Source: Porticoccaceae bacterium (GTDB lineage Bacteria > Pseudomonadota > Gammaproteobacteria > Pseudomonadales > GM7GCV1). From it: 34,075 bases of DNA. The first letter of the stretch is position 1, and each line of letters begins with the position of its first letter. The translations under genes were made by a program, and so were the position numbers. The notes below the pieces were generated by a model. That model searched no databases. It saw only the letters and a program-made list of their open reading frames with translations, and was not told the origin of the DNA. The stretch spans positions 1 to 34,075 of the forward strand of contig JABJGI010000089.1 of NCBI GenBank assembly GCA_018662305.1, read 5' to 3'. Shown here piece after piece: positions 7,561 through 16,200 of the stretch.

Positions 7561-9067
7561 GAGCTCTGCGCGTCGGGTTGAAGCCGCGCCCTTCGAGCCA
7601 CCTAGCCCAGACAATCAACCCCAACCACAGAAATTTAAGACCCAATGGCCCTACGTCATTGCGGCTGCCCTCCTTATCGTCTTAATTCCATCCATCTTCA
7701 AGGTCGTTGATCTGCTCGGATCAAATGTTGAGTCTGAAGTGGTGGTTTATGGGCTAGATTCGGCTTCCTCAGAAAATGGGGCTATTGCCGGCGAGGAGCC
7801 TATAGATGCGCCCTTTGAAGATGCCCTGCTCGCTGAAGCGCGTTCTAAGGCTCAGGACATACTCTCTGAGCTTCTGCCCCTCAGGCGTGATCTAGAGGCG
7901 CGACGCGCTGCGGAATGGGCTGCTGAGAGCTTTGCTGAGTTGGTTGAACTTGCTCTCGAAGGAGATGAGCTTTATCAATCCAGAGAATTCGAACCTGCTC
8001 TGATTCAATATCAGCAATCCCTGAGTTTAGCTCGTGAAATAGAGGCTGATACGGCGCAAAGCGCAGAAAGCTTTAGACGCGATGGCTATATCGCTCTAGA
8101 AGAAAGAAATGCCGATGAAGCTCGTCATGCCTTTGAATTGGCTGTGGCAATTGAGGAAGACAATGAAGAAGGGCAAATAGGGTTAAAACGTGCGCAGGCC
8201 CTGCCCCAGATCAGAGCGCTGTTGGCGGAAGCCGACAATCTAGTTCAGCAATCGCTGCTAGAGCAGGCGAAAGAAAAGGTTGAAGCCTCTATTACTTTGG
8301 ATAGCGATGATCCTGAGTCACAGCAGATGCTAGCGTACATAGATGCAGAAATTCTGCGCAGGGACTTCCAAGCCTACATGTCGAACGGTTTTCAGCAGCT
8401 AGCTCAAGGAAACTTTCAAGATGCAGAAAACGCATTTCGTTCTGCGCAAACACTGGAGCCCGATAATGACGCAGTATCTGACGCCTTGGATCAGGTCGAA
8501 GCAACACGTGAATCTGATCGAAGTGCTCAAATTCTCCAGCAGGCACGCATTGCCGAGGAGTCTGAAAGCTGGTCTACCGCTCGCGACCGGTACAACCAAC
8601 TTCTTGAAGAAGATCCTAACCGGGTTGAAGCTCGTATTGCGCTAGTCAAAGTTGATGCTCGTTTAAATCTTGAGAACCAGATTCTCCAACACCTTGAGAA
8701 TCCTCTTCGTTTAAAAGAAGAATCTATATGGCGCGACGCAGAGAATACACTCGGACAAGCTCAAACAATCGCTAATCCAGGTCCGGTATTGAGAGGACAA
8801 GTTGATCAGCTTGCAGAAATATTACGCAAAGCCCGCACCCCAGTTCGTCTAGAAGTTGTTTCCGACGGTGCGACTCAGGTCAGTATTCTCGGCGTTTCAG
8901 ACTTGGGTCAAATTCGGAGCCATCCTTTGGACCTAAATCCTGGAATATATGTGGTAATAGGTAAAAAACGCGGATTTCAGGATATTCGTCAGGAAATTGT
9001 TCTGACCGGTGATGAAGCCAGAGTTGTTGTGGATGTTATACCTAATCGCTCGGTAGGGTCGTTTTGA
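7550..9067 (+). CDS. inner-membrane-anchored TPR protein with C-terminal PEGA-like domain
   Basis: Start at ATG 7550, 11 bases inside the previous gene, gives 505 residues. The cytoplasmic tail (1-33) is Pro-rich, followed by one membrane helix (about 34-56, YVIAAALLIVLIPSIFKVV). The rest should be periplasmic: an acidic coiled segment, then tetratricopeptide-like helical pairs at about residues 130-410 (GDELYQSREFEPALIQYQQS, GFQQLAQGNFQDAENAFRSA, AEESESWSTARDRYNQLLEE). The C-terminal 80 residues (TPVRLEVVSDGATQVSILGV, LNPGIYVVIGKKRGFQDIRQ) match a PEGA-type beta-sandwich, as in the next protein. Probably a periplasmic scaffold of the complex. TTGA overlap with the next gene suggests coupled translation. 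Function otherwise unknown. Confidence 0.78.
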   Translation: MADKSSARRVEAAPFEPPSPDNQPQPQKFKTQWPYVIAAALLIVLIPSIFKVVDLLGSNVESEVVVYGLDSASSENGAIAGEEPIDAPFEDALLAEARSKAQDILSELLPLRRDLEARRAAEWAAESFAELVELALEGDELYQSREFEPALIQYQQSLSLAREIEADTAQSAESFRRDGYIALEERNADEARHAFELAVAIEEDNEEGQIGLKRAQALPQIRALLAEADNLVQQSLLEQAKEKVEASITLDSDDPESQQMLAYIDAEILRRDFQAYMSNGFQQLAQGNFQDAENAFRSAQTLEPDNDAVSDALDQVEATRESDRSAQILQQARIAEESESWSTARDRYNQLLEEDPNRVEARIALVKVDARLNLENQILQHLENPLRLKEESIWRDAENTLGQAQTIANPGPVLRGQVDQLAEILRKARTPVRLEVVSDGATQVSILGVSDLGQIRSHPLDLNPGIYVVIGKKRGFQDIRQEIVLTGDEARVVVDVIPNRSVGSF

Positions 9068-11112
9068 GTTCACATCGCACAGAGCAACTAGCGCCTACGG
9101 ATTTTAGTCCGCCGAGCGAAACTCAATCGCAGAACATTCCTGTTCGATTGATCGCCATAGCAGCTCCCGTTCTGTTGCTGGTGATCTGCCTGCTTTATTT
9201 TGTGATTGCCGCATCCAGTCTTCAGGTTAGCACTGTGCCGGTGGCAAATATTTCCATTCAAGGTGGTTGGCATGTCGCTATCGGTCAGCGATACCTTGTA
9301 TTGCCTGGAGAATTCACTGTTCTTGCAGAAACTCCAGGCTACAGGCAGGAGCGTGTTGAAGTGACCGTAGAGTCAGGCAGGTCTGCAGCAATAGAAATGA
9401 TTTTGGCCCCTCTTCCCGGCAATTTACACATCCTGACCGAGCCTGAGGTTCCAGTTCAGGTAAGCCTGAACCAGGAAGACCAAGGGTTGCTAACTAACCC
9501 GCTTCTATCAAATCTTGAGGCGGGAACCTATCAGTTGAGCCTGGATGCCTGGTTGTATGAAGCCTGGTCACAAGAAATTGTTGTGCCGGGCAAGGGAGAA
9601 ACATTGGAACTCGAAGTGAGGCTCGAGCCGAACTGGGTTAACTACCGGGTTGAGTCTGATCCTTCAGGCGCTGATATATATCTCGAAGGACAATCTGTGG
9701 GTGTGACGCCCATGGAACTGCCAATTGAAATTGGCGAGCGTGAAATGTCCTTGTCCTATCTGGGATACCGTGACTATCAAGCCCCCCTCTGGGTTGAGGA
9801 GACCGATGATTTGGTAGTTCGTGAATTTGCCATGATTCCCCTGGAATCCAGCTTGGCAATCAATTCAGATCCCACCGCAGCAACGGTCACTCTAAATGGC
9901 GAGTATTTGGGAGAAACGCCTTTAAGTGTAGAACTGGCTCCTGAGCAATTACACCAATTGGCTCTTTTTAAGGCGGGTTATTTGGGCCATAGCGATCAAA
10001 TACGCATGCAGCACCTAGAGAATCGCGCCATCGAAATTTCACTGAAGCCCGATTTAGCAGATATCAGCATTGCAGTGTCACCAGAGGATGCAGAGGTTCT
10101 AGTCGATGGAGTCGTTGTTGGCAGCGGCAGTCAGAACTTAGAGCTGATGACGCGCAAACAAAGCATTAGCGTGCGCCGAGATGGTTATGAAACACAGGTT
10201 CAGGAGATTCTGCCGACGCGCAATCTCGCCCTTCACCTCAGTTTCAGACTACTTACTGAAGAAGAGTCCGAGTGGGCGGACATTCCCAGTCGATATGCAA
10301 CAAGCCAGAATCAGGAGATGCTACTTTTTCGTGACGCGGGATCTGTACAGTTGGGATCTGATCGGCCAGAGACGGAACGAAGAGCAAACGAGACGCGCTG
10401 GAGCGCTAATTTAGAGCGCGCCTTTTACGTAGCCGCTACGCAGGTCACAAATTCGCAGTATCGGGCCTATAACGCTGATCACAGCTCTGGAAACCGAGAT
10501 GGCGAGAGTCTGGACGGGCCGAATCAGCCCGTTGTAAATGTTAGCTGGCAAGAAGCAGCTCTTTATGCGAACTGGTTAAGTGAACGAGAGGGGCTAACCC
10601 CCTACTACACTACAGCAAGGGGATTTGTTTCTGGAGTAAATCCAGACTCCATAGGTTTCAGATTGATGACCGAAGCAGAATGGTCGTGGCTCGCGCGCAC
10701 GACGACCACGGGATTGACTCAGAAATACAGTTGGGGAGATTCCGATGACCCCAGCACTGTGGAAAATATTGCCGGCGTTGAGGCCAGCGGGCTAATTAAT
10801 TTCTATATCGAATCGGTACAGGATAGATACTCGGTTTCAGCGCCTGTGGGCAGCTTTCCACCTAATCATAGAGGCTTAAGTGATATCAATGGCAACGCCT
10901 CTGAGTGGATTCACGACTGGTATGAACCCAGACCTTATCCTGAGGGAGAGGTACAGACAGATCCCCTAGGTCCGGAGATTGGGGAATTTCATGTGATTCG
11001 CGGTGCCAACTGGGCACGAGGCTATTTGCCTCAGCTAAGGCTGGCTTATCGTGATTTTGGGGCGACGGCTCGGGACGATGTGGGATTCAGGGTGGCAAGA
11101 TATGCGAATTAG
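9064..11112 (+). CDS. membrane-anchored PEGA-repeat protein with FGE/SUMF1-like domain lacking catalytic cysteines
   Basis: 682 residues from TTG 9064, overlapping the previous stop by four bases. One membrane helix (about 28-51). Periplasmic residues 55-400 hold about five PEGA-type beta repeats; clearest are SDPSGADIYLEGQSVGVTPM, SDPTAATVTLNGEYLGETPL and SPEDAEVLVDGVVVGS. From about residue 415 there is a formylglycine-generating-enzyme/SUMF1 fold: VTNSQYRAY, PVVNVSWQEAALYANWLSER, FRLMTEAEWSWLAR, GLSDINGNASEWIHDWY, VIRGANW and GFRVARYAN. The only Cys in the protein is in the membrane helix, so the cysteines that bind copper in true FGE are absent. It is therefore more likely a binding or structural module than a sulfatase-activating enzyme. 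PEGA domains are usually extracytoplasmic adaptors. Confidence 0.88.
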   Translation: MSSHRTEQLAPTDFSPPSETQSQNIPVRLIAIAAPVLLLVICLLYFVIAASSLQVSTVPVANISIQGGWHVAIGQRYLVLPGEFTVLAETPGYRQERVEVTVESGRSAAIEMILAPLPGNLHILTEPEVPVQVSLNQEDQGLLTNPLLSNLEAGTYQLSLDAWLYEAWSQEIVVPGKGETLELEVRLEPNWVNYRVESDPSGADIYLEGQSVGVTPMELPIEIGEREMSLSYLGYRDYQAPLWVEETDDLVVREFAMIPLESSLAINSDPTAATVTLNGEYLGETPLSVELAPEQLHQLALFKAGYLGHSDQIRMQHLENRAIEISLKPDLADISIAVSPEDAEVLVDGVVVGSGSQNLELMTRKQSISVRRDGYETQVQEILPTRNLALHLSFRLLTEEESEWADIPSRYATSQNQEMLLFRDAGSVQLGSDRPETERRANETRWSANLERAFYVAATQVTNSQYRAYNADHSSGNRDGESLDGPNQPVVNVSWQEAALYANWLSEREGLTPYYTTARGFVSGVNPDSIGFRLMTEAEWSWLARTTTTGLTQKYSWGDSDDPSTVENIAGVEASGLINFYIESVQDRYSVSAPVGSFPPNHRGLSDINGNASEWIHDWYEPRPYPEGEVQTDPLGPEIGEFHVIRGANWARGYLPQLRLAYRDFGATARDDVGFRVARYAN

Positions 11113-11401
11113 CCCAGCTAGATACCCTTGGAAGGCCAGTATGGCTCTAGTGGTTCTGATTTCTAGCGGCCTTGTCGCTCAGACTTTTGATAATCCTGAT
11201 GCCGAGATCGAGAGTGGCTTGGAATCCGCGGCTGCAGAGCCAGTAAATGAAGCGGAACTCGATGAGGCTTTGGAAGAATACCTGGAAGAAGAACAACCTC
11301 AATTAGAAGAACAGATTAGTGAGGGTGGTGAATTTGACTCATTTGTGCCGAGCGAGGACATATCTGAGGATTATTCGGTGCCCTTTCCCGTAGATATATA
11401 G
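11102..11401 (+). CDS. small acidic secreted protein
   Basis: 99 residues from ATG 11102, which overlaps the previous stop by 11 bases; an earlier in-frame start (11051) would spoil the signal peptide. A cleavable signal peptide ends near SGLVAQTF (about residue 27). The mature part is about 70 residues, dominated by Glu and Asp (EAELDEALEEYLEEEQPQLE), probably helical or disordered, with a C-terminal SVPFPVDI tail. No family recognised. Position just before the TolQ-like channel suggests a small accessory or linker subunit of the complex. Confidence 0.65.
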   Translation: MRISPARYPWKASMALVVLISSGLVAQTFDNPDAEIESGLESAAAEPVNEAELDEALEEYLEEEQPQLEEQISEGGEFDSFVPSEDISEDYSVPFPVDI

Positions 11402-11409
11402 GCAGTTAA

Positions 11410-12201
11410 ATGAAACATATTCTGGAACGCGAATTTCTATTTCAAATCGTTGCGCTCATTCTCTCTTTCGTAGTGGTCCACTCGGTCTATATTGCCATTA
11501 TTAGGCCTAACGCCGAAGAGGTGATTGCCTATGAGGCTTTAATGCTGGAACAAGGAACCCCTGTTGATGATCGCTCCGCTTGGGTAGTTCTGAAAGATTA
11601 TGAGCAGGAGACCTGCTTTGTCTTGATGTTCTGGGCTTTGGCAATTATGACCTTCAAGGGCAGCCGAATAGTCGCTGAGAGAAAGTTATTCGACAAGGCG
11701 CTGATACCTGTTACTGAGGGCAGTAAAATCCTCTCAGAGGATGCTCGTCAGCTTGCTAGACCTATAGAGGCTCTACCCGAACTTTCTCGAGATTACCTGC
11801 TGCCGAGAGTACTGTCCGTTGCGCTACAGCGCCTGGGATCTGGATCGAATATTCAGGAGATCTCCGCATCTATTCGCGATGAATGTGATATTGAATCACA
11901 GAGGTTGGATACCGAGCTTTCCATGATTCGTTATATCGCCTGGGCGATTCCCTCGATTGGTTTTATCGGTACGGTTAGGGGTATTGGCTCAGCCTTGGCG
12001 GATGCACACGAAGCGATCAGTGGAAATATTGCAGGGGTAACCGCTAGTTTAGGGGTTGCCTTTAATTCTACATTTATCGCCCTACTGATCAGTATTCTGA
12101 TTATGTTTTTGTCCCATCAGCTCACTTTGCAACAGGAGCGGTTGGTTCTTTCAGCGCAGCGCTACTGCGACAAAAATTTACTCCGGCATATCAAGGCCTA
12201 A
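11410..12201 (+). CDS. MotA/TolQ/ExbB-family proton channel
   Basis: 263 residues, ATG with AGGCAG upstream. Predicted membrane segments at about 9-31, 68-84, 180-200 and 214-237. The C-terminal half carries the family signature AWAIPSIGFIGTVRGIGSAL, then GVTASLGVAFNSTFIALLIS, equivalent to the TM2/TM3 core of TolQ and ExbB that forms the pentameric ring around two TolR/ExbD helices. By family it uses the proton motive force to move a periplasmic partner. The N-terminal half (residues 90-170) is a cytoplasmic loop unlike classical TolQ and more like MotA in size. No separate tolR/exbD gene is present; the two VWA proteins downstream are the likely partners. Confidence 0.9.
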   Translation: MKHILEREFLFQIVALILSFVVVHSVYIAIIRPNAEEVIAYEALMLEQGTPVDDRSAWVVLKDYEQETCFVLMFWALAIMTFKGSRIVAERKLFDKALIPVTEGSKILSEDARQLARPIEALPELSRDYLLPRVLSVALQRLGSGSNIQEISASIRDECDIESQRLDTELSMIRYIAWAIPSIGFIGTVRGIGSALADAHEAISGNIAGVTASLGVAFNSTFIALLISILIMFLSHQLTLQQERLVLSAQRYCDKNLLRHIKA

Positions 12202-12215
12202 AAAGGAAGACTCGC

Positions 12216-13559
12216 ATGTCCCGTCTACTGGATATTAAAGACCTTGAAGTGGCGCTACTCAGCTCTAGTGGCACGGTCAAATCACCTGGCTACGCTTCTC
12301 TAGATGATCGTGATCTTATATTCGGATCGCCTGCACGTGCGATATCTCGCCTGAATCCAGGTATGTCTGCGAACCAGTATTGGCGTGATCTAAGCACACA
12401 AAAAAGCTCGGCCAATTTTCCTAGTATTCGACATCAGGCAGATCTTGCCTGGAACCATCTGAAATCTTTCGATGCGTCCGAATTGCAGAATGTTTCTCTG
12501 GTGGCGGTTCCCTCTCACTACACTAAGGATCAGATTGCGCTGCTCTCGGGAGTGTTGAAATCCCTAGAGGTGTCGGACAGCTTAATCTGTAAGCGATCCT
12601 TGCTTATGGCGGCGCTACACCCCCAAGCCGAATACCAGGTAGATTTTCAACTACACCAGCTAGTGGTAACTAAGCTAGAGAAACAGGGTGCTGAGATCAT
12701 ATGCGGCGATATGGTTGAGTTCCCCGGTTTAGGTCTGCTTGGCTGCAGTGACGCCCTTCTCAAAGGGATACAGGCCCGTTTTATCGATAAGACGCGCTTC
12801 GACCCACTGCATCATGCGATCACAGAGCAACAGCTGTTTAATCAACTTATGGAGCAGTTATTGCCGCAGAAATGGCATCGAATTGACTTACAAATAGAAT
12901 TAGAGGACCAGAAAAACTCCATCGAGTTATCAGAGCAACAACTGGAAGAAGCCGCCTCTGAGTATTTGGAGAAAATCAGGGCTGTGCTGCCCTCTGCCCC
13001 ATTTGTTGCTGATCACATATTCGGAAATTTACCTATCGATGTTAATACTGGGCTATATCTACCAGCTGAGCAGATGGTAGCAGCGCTGGATGAAATATTG
13101 CCCTCAGCGAACCCCGCTAAGGAATTTGTCGAGCTCACTGCTATTGCAAACCCTGCGGTGAACAGCTCTCCTCTTGAAAGTAGTTCTTCTGAAAATAATG
13201 GGGAAGCTTCGAGTTCAGCTGACTTAAAAAGCGAAAACCCCGTTATGCCTTCGGCGCCAGTGTCGGCTGAGGTGAAGTCATCTACCACTCATCTACTTGC
13301 GAATGGCAGAGCTATACCACTTGCTGGCGCGACTATTGTGGCTGATGGTAATCGTATGACGGTAACCACTGGTTCTGTAGATTCACAGCTTATTCTTGGG
13401 CGAATAACTACTGATTCTGGTCGAATTCAGTTGATGCCGGAAACGGGCTTAAACCTAAATGGTGCACCTATCGCTTCTGCAACTGATCTCAGCGTCAGAG
13501 ATATTGTTAGTCATCATGACTACGCTGGGACCCTAGTGGCAATTGAGGTCGTTGACTAA
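12216..13559 (+). CDS. cytoplasmic protein, possible degenerate actin/Hsp70 fold with FHA-like tail
   Basis: 447 residues with no signal or membrane helix; AGGAAG before the ATG is a strong ribosome-binding site. The N-terminal 290 residues recall the ASKHA (Hsp70/actin) layout: a strand pair and turn (LEVALLSSSGTVKSPGYASL, then LIFGSPA), VSLVAVPSHYTKDQIALLSG where Hsp70 has its VITVPAYF segment, and IICGDMVEFPGLGLLGCSDA later. The DxG phosphate motifs are not preserved, so ATP hydrolysis is doubtful. Residues 300-352 are a Ser/Glu-rich linker. The last 90 residues (GRAIPLAGATIVADGNRMTV, GLNLNGAPIASATDLSV) look like a beta-sandwich of FHA type, without a clear phosphothreonine site. Both fold proposals are inference by eye. 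It could be the cytoplasmic regulator or assembly factor of the channel. Confidence 0.65.
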   Translation: MSRLLDIKDLEVALLSSSGTVKSPGYASLDDRDLIFGSPARAISRLNPGMSANQYWRDLSTQKSSANFPSIRHQADLAWNHLKSFDASELQNVSLVAVPSHYTKDQIALLSGVLKSLEVSDSLICKRSLLMAALHPQAEYQVDFQLHQLVVTKLEKQGAEIICGDMVEFPGLGLLGCSDALLKGIQARFIDKTRFDPLHHAITEQQLFNQLMEQLLPQKWHRIDLQIELEDQKNSIELSEQQLEEAASEYLEKIRAVLPSAPFVADHIFGNLPIDVNTGLYLPAEQMVAALDEILPSANPAKEFVELTAIANPAVNSSPLESSSSENNGEASSSADLKSENPVMPSAPVSAEVKSSTTHLLANGRAIPLAGATIVADGNRMTVTTGSVDSQLILGRITTDSGRIQLMPETGLNLNGAPIASATDLSVRDIVSHHDYAGTLVAIEVVD

Positions 13560-13567
13560 GACTGTCC

Positions 13568-14635
13568 ATGGCTCGTAAACAACGCATTGGAACCACTTTC
13601 AGCCTTTCCTTCCTGGATATAATGTCTTGCGGATTAGGGGCGACGGTTTTGCTCTTTCTTATCGTCCGACACAATATTGATCCTGTGGTGCAGGTTTCCA
13701 CAGACTTAAACGCTGAAACTGAGATGCTGCAAGAAGAGATTCGCATCGGTGAAGAAAATCTGGTGCGAATTCGCAATACCATTTCAGATATAGACGACCA
13801 GCTAGCCCAAGCTACTGGCCTGGCCCGTCAAATCCAGGATGAGATCGAAAATTTACAACGGCAAATTGAACAGCTGGACCCCAATGCTGTCGAAAGTCTC
13901 GCTGAACTCGAGCAGAGGTTAGCGGAATTGGAATCACAGAGATCCTTGTTACAGCAGGCCGGCGGAGACCGCGTACGCCAATATGTTGGTGAGGGGCAGC
14001 GGCAATACCTCACTGGTATCAAAATGGGAGGTCAGCGCACCTTAATACTAGTTGACCGCTCCGCAAGTATGTTGGACGAGACTATCGTCAATGTGGTTAT
14101 TCGTAGAAACCAAAGTGATGAAATAAAGCGTCAATCACCCAAATGGCAACAAGCGGTTGATATTGCCGACTGGATTATTACCAATCTAGAGCCGGATACT
14201 CGATTTCAGTTATACAGCTTTAACGTGGAGGCAGAATCCACAGTGCCTGGTACTACAGACTCCTGGTTGCCGGTATCCGAAGAAGTGGTTCTTAATGGCG
14301 CTATTCAGGGGTTGAGAGGCCAGCTGCCGGAAAAAGGAACGAGCTTGATTAATGTGTTTTCGCGTATCTCCAACTTGAACCCTCAGCCGGACAATATCTT
14401 TTTGATCACCGACGGACTGCCTACTCAAGGAAAGCTGCTATTGACCAATGGCTCCGTAAGCGGGCGTGAGCGAGTTGCTTATTTTAATGAAGCTCTGGAT
14501 GAGCTTGGGCAAAATATTCCGGTAAATGTGCTTCTCTTGCCCATGGAAGGAGATTATTTCGCTGCCTCAGCTTTCTGGACTATGGCTGTCAGAACTCGAG
14601 GTTCCTTTCTCACCCCATCGAGGGATTGGCCATGA
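13568..14635 (+). CDS. VWA-domain protein with TolR/ExbD-like N-terminal helix (1)
   Basis: 355 residues. A single N-terminal membrane helix (about 14-37) reads SFLDIMSCGLGATVLLFLIV; an Asp at the helix start followed by a hydrophobic run resembles TolR/ExbD (F-I-D-V-M), where the Asp is the proton-carrying residue. Residues 45-130 form a heptad-rich periplasmic coiled coil (ENLQRQIEQLD, ESLAELEQRLAELESQRSLL). A von Willebrand A domain follows with an intact-looking MIDAS: DRSAS (163-167), a Thr in KGTSLIN and an Asp in LITDGLPTQ. Such domains bind protein ligands through a divalent metal. The stop overlaps the next start (ATGA). I propose it is the stator-type partner of the TolQ-like protein encoded two genes upstream. 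Confidence 0.85.
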   Translation: MARKQRIGTTFSLSFLDIMSCGLGATVLLFLIVRHNIDPVVQVSTDLNAETEMLQEEIRIGEENLVRIRNTISDIDDQLAQATGLARQIQDEIENLQRQIEQLDPNAVESLAELEQRLAELESQRSLLQQAGGDRVRQYVGEGQRQYLTGIKMGGQRTLILVDRSASMLDETIVNVVIRRNQSDEIKRQSPKWQQAVDIADWIITNLEPDTRFQLYSFNVEAESTVPGTTDSWLPVSEEVVLNGAIQGLRGQLPEKGTSLINVFSRISNLNPQPDNIFLITDGLPTQGKLLLTNGSVSGRERVAYFNEALDELGQNIPVNVLLLPMEGDYFAASAFWTMAVRTRGSFLTPSRDWP

Positions 14636-15618
14636 TTCGACGGCGCAGTGCAGACGATACGAATATTTCCTTTCTGGATGTTATTTGCTGTGGTTTTGGC
14701 GCCATCGTCCTGCTTCTGGTTATTGTACAGACACACTCGCCTGAAGTTATTGAAGAAGCCGATACAAACGAGCGAGAGTCTATTCGGGCTTTGCAAGAGC
14801 AGCTATTTGCACTCCGCGGAGAAATAAATATCCTCAACCGCGATTTGAACGCCAAACACGAACAGCTTGGCATCGAAGATGAATTGGTCGCTATCCTTAA
14901 GGACGAATTGGAAGTTTCGGAAATGCGCCTTAAAGCGCTTGACCAAGAAAATACCGCTGCTGCCGGCCCTCGCGGCGAACTTCAGGCGGCTTTGCAAAGC
15001 CTGACTGAGGAGATGCGTCGGCTGTATAGCAACTACCAGAACGATACTAACTATATTGGCGGTATCCCGGTGGATTCCGAGTACATCATTTTTGTGATTG
15101 ATACATCGGGGAGTATGTTCACCTACTCCTGGCCTCGGATGATCGATGAATTAATTTCGATTCTCGATATTTATCCGAGGGTTGAGGGGCTTCAAATCAT
15201 GAACGATATGGGGCAATACATGTTCACCAGTTTTCGCGGACAGTGGATCCCCGATTCGCCGGACCGAAGAGATATTATTATTAGTCAGCTAAGAAACTGG
15301 CATCCATTTAGTAATTCGAGCCCAGTCGAGGGAATTCAGGCGGCGATTCGGACTTTTTACGAATCCGACCAGAAGATGAGCATTTATGTGCTGGGAGATG
15401 ACTATACTGGAAGATCACTGGAAGCCGTTCTCGATACAGTGTACAACTTGAACCGTCAGGCGAACTCTGGAGAGCCAATGGTACGTATTCACGCCATAGG
15501 GTTTCCTTTGATGATAGCGGTTGGTGAAGCAGACGCTGCAGCCAGATTTGCCGCACTAATGAGAGAGCTGGCTCAGCAGAATATGGGCTCATTTGTCGGA
15601 CTAAATGATTACAGGTAA
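14632..15618 (+). CDS. VWA-domain protein with TolR/ExbD-like N-terminal helix (2)
   Basis: 328 residues from ATG 14632, which overlaps the previous stop (ATGA); a TTG six bases earlier is less likely. Same plan as its neighbour: membrane helix ISFLDVICCGFGAIVLLLVI (about 13-32) with the Asp in the same place, a periplasmic coiled coil (about 45-120), then a VWA domain with FVIDTSGSMF (MIDAS DTSGS, 157-161). The later MIDAS positions are less canonical: NSSPVEG replaces the usual Thr region and VLGDDYTG supplies an Asp. TolR/ExbD works as a dimer inside the TolQ/ExbB pentamer, so the two VWA proteins could form a heterodimer. It is diverged enough from its neighbour that the duplication must be old. 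Confidence 0.85.
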   Translation: MIRRRSADDTNISFLDVICCGFGAIVLLLVIVQTHSPEVIEEADTNERESIRALQEQLFALRGEINILNRDLNAKHEQLGIEDELVAILKDELEVSEMRLKALDQENTAAAGPRGELQAALQSLTEEMRRLYSNYQNDTNYIGGIPVDSEYIIFVIDTSGSMFTYSWPRMIDELISILDIYPRVEGLQIMNDMGQYMFTSFRGQWIPDSPDRRDIIISQLRNWHPFSNSSPVEGIQAAIRTFYESDQKMSIYVLGDDYTGRSLEAVLDTVYNLNRQANSGEPMVRIHAIGFPLMIAVGEADAAARFAALMRELAQQNMGSFVGLNDYR

Positions 15619-15621
15619 TTT

Positions 15622-16200
15622 ATGGTGTTAGTACGTTCAATCTTAGTTTCGGGTTTGCTGATTTTGGCGGGATGCTCGTCAACTCACACCATTGATACGG
15701 ATTTCCCAATCCCACTTATCGAACGCATCCCCGCTTCCGGTTATCTCAACTTGACTCCGGAGTTTCAGCAGTACAATTTCATTCAGGACGAAGAAGATCG
15801 CTCTGATATGACCGTTATTCTCGGCCCTGCTCAATCCAGTATGTTTTCCAGCATATCTGATGCGCTCTTTGCCGAAGCTGCCGCCTCTGCTAAAAGTGCA
15901 GATATTACATTGCTCCCCGACCTCGACAGTTATCAATACGCCTTGCCGAAAGAGACCGGGTCCGACTTTTTCGAGGTTTGGCTGAAATATCGGCTTCAGG
16001 CATTAGATAAGGACGGGCAGCCGATAGCAGACTGGCTAATCACGGGATATGGCCGGGCTACGGATGAGCGCCTGCAAACTCAGGGAGCTGGAGTAAATGA
16101 AGCCACTGTGGAAGCGCTACGAGATATTGGTACCCAACTCACCTTGGGCTTCTCCCAACAAGCGGATATTCGAGCATGGTTAGACCAGAACTCAATTTAG
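15622..16200 (+). CDS. lipoprotein of unknown function
   Basis: 192 residues beginning three bases after the previous stop, with CAGGTAA as ribosome-binding site. Lipobox LAGC, Cys18, Ser at +2 (outer-membrane sorting). The mature part has an alpha/beta appearance (MTVILGPAQSSMF, DITLLPDLDSYQYALPKE, EVWLKYRLQALDKDGQPIAD, WLITGYGRATDERL), similar in general layout to small envelope lipoproteins that sit on larger complexes. No named family recognised. It is followed by a second lipoprotein overlapping by 25 bases, so the pair is probably made together. Confidence 0.72.
   Translation: MVLVRSILVSGLLILAGCSSTHTIDTDFPIPLIERIPASGYLNLTPEFQQYNFIQDEEDRSDMTVILGPAQSSMFSSISDALFAEAAASAKSADITLLPDLDSYQYALPKETGSDFFEVWLKYRLQALDKDGQPIADWLITGYGRATDERLQTQGAGVNEATVEALRDIGTQLTLGFSQQADIRAWLDQNSI

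Noticed and set aside
9064-11112. Active sulfatase-modifying enzyme
   Set aside because: The fold is there but the catalytic cysteines are absent and no sulfatase is encoded nearby.
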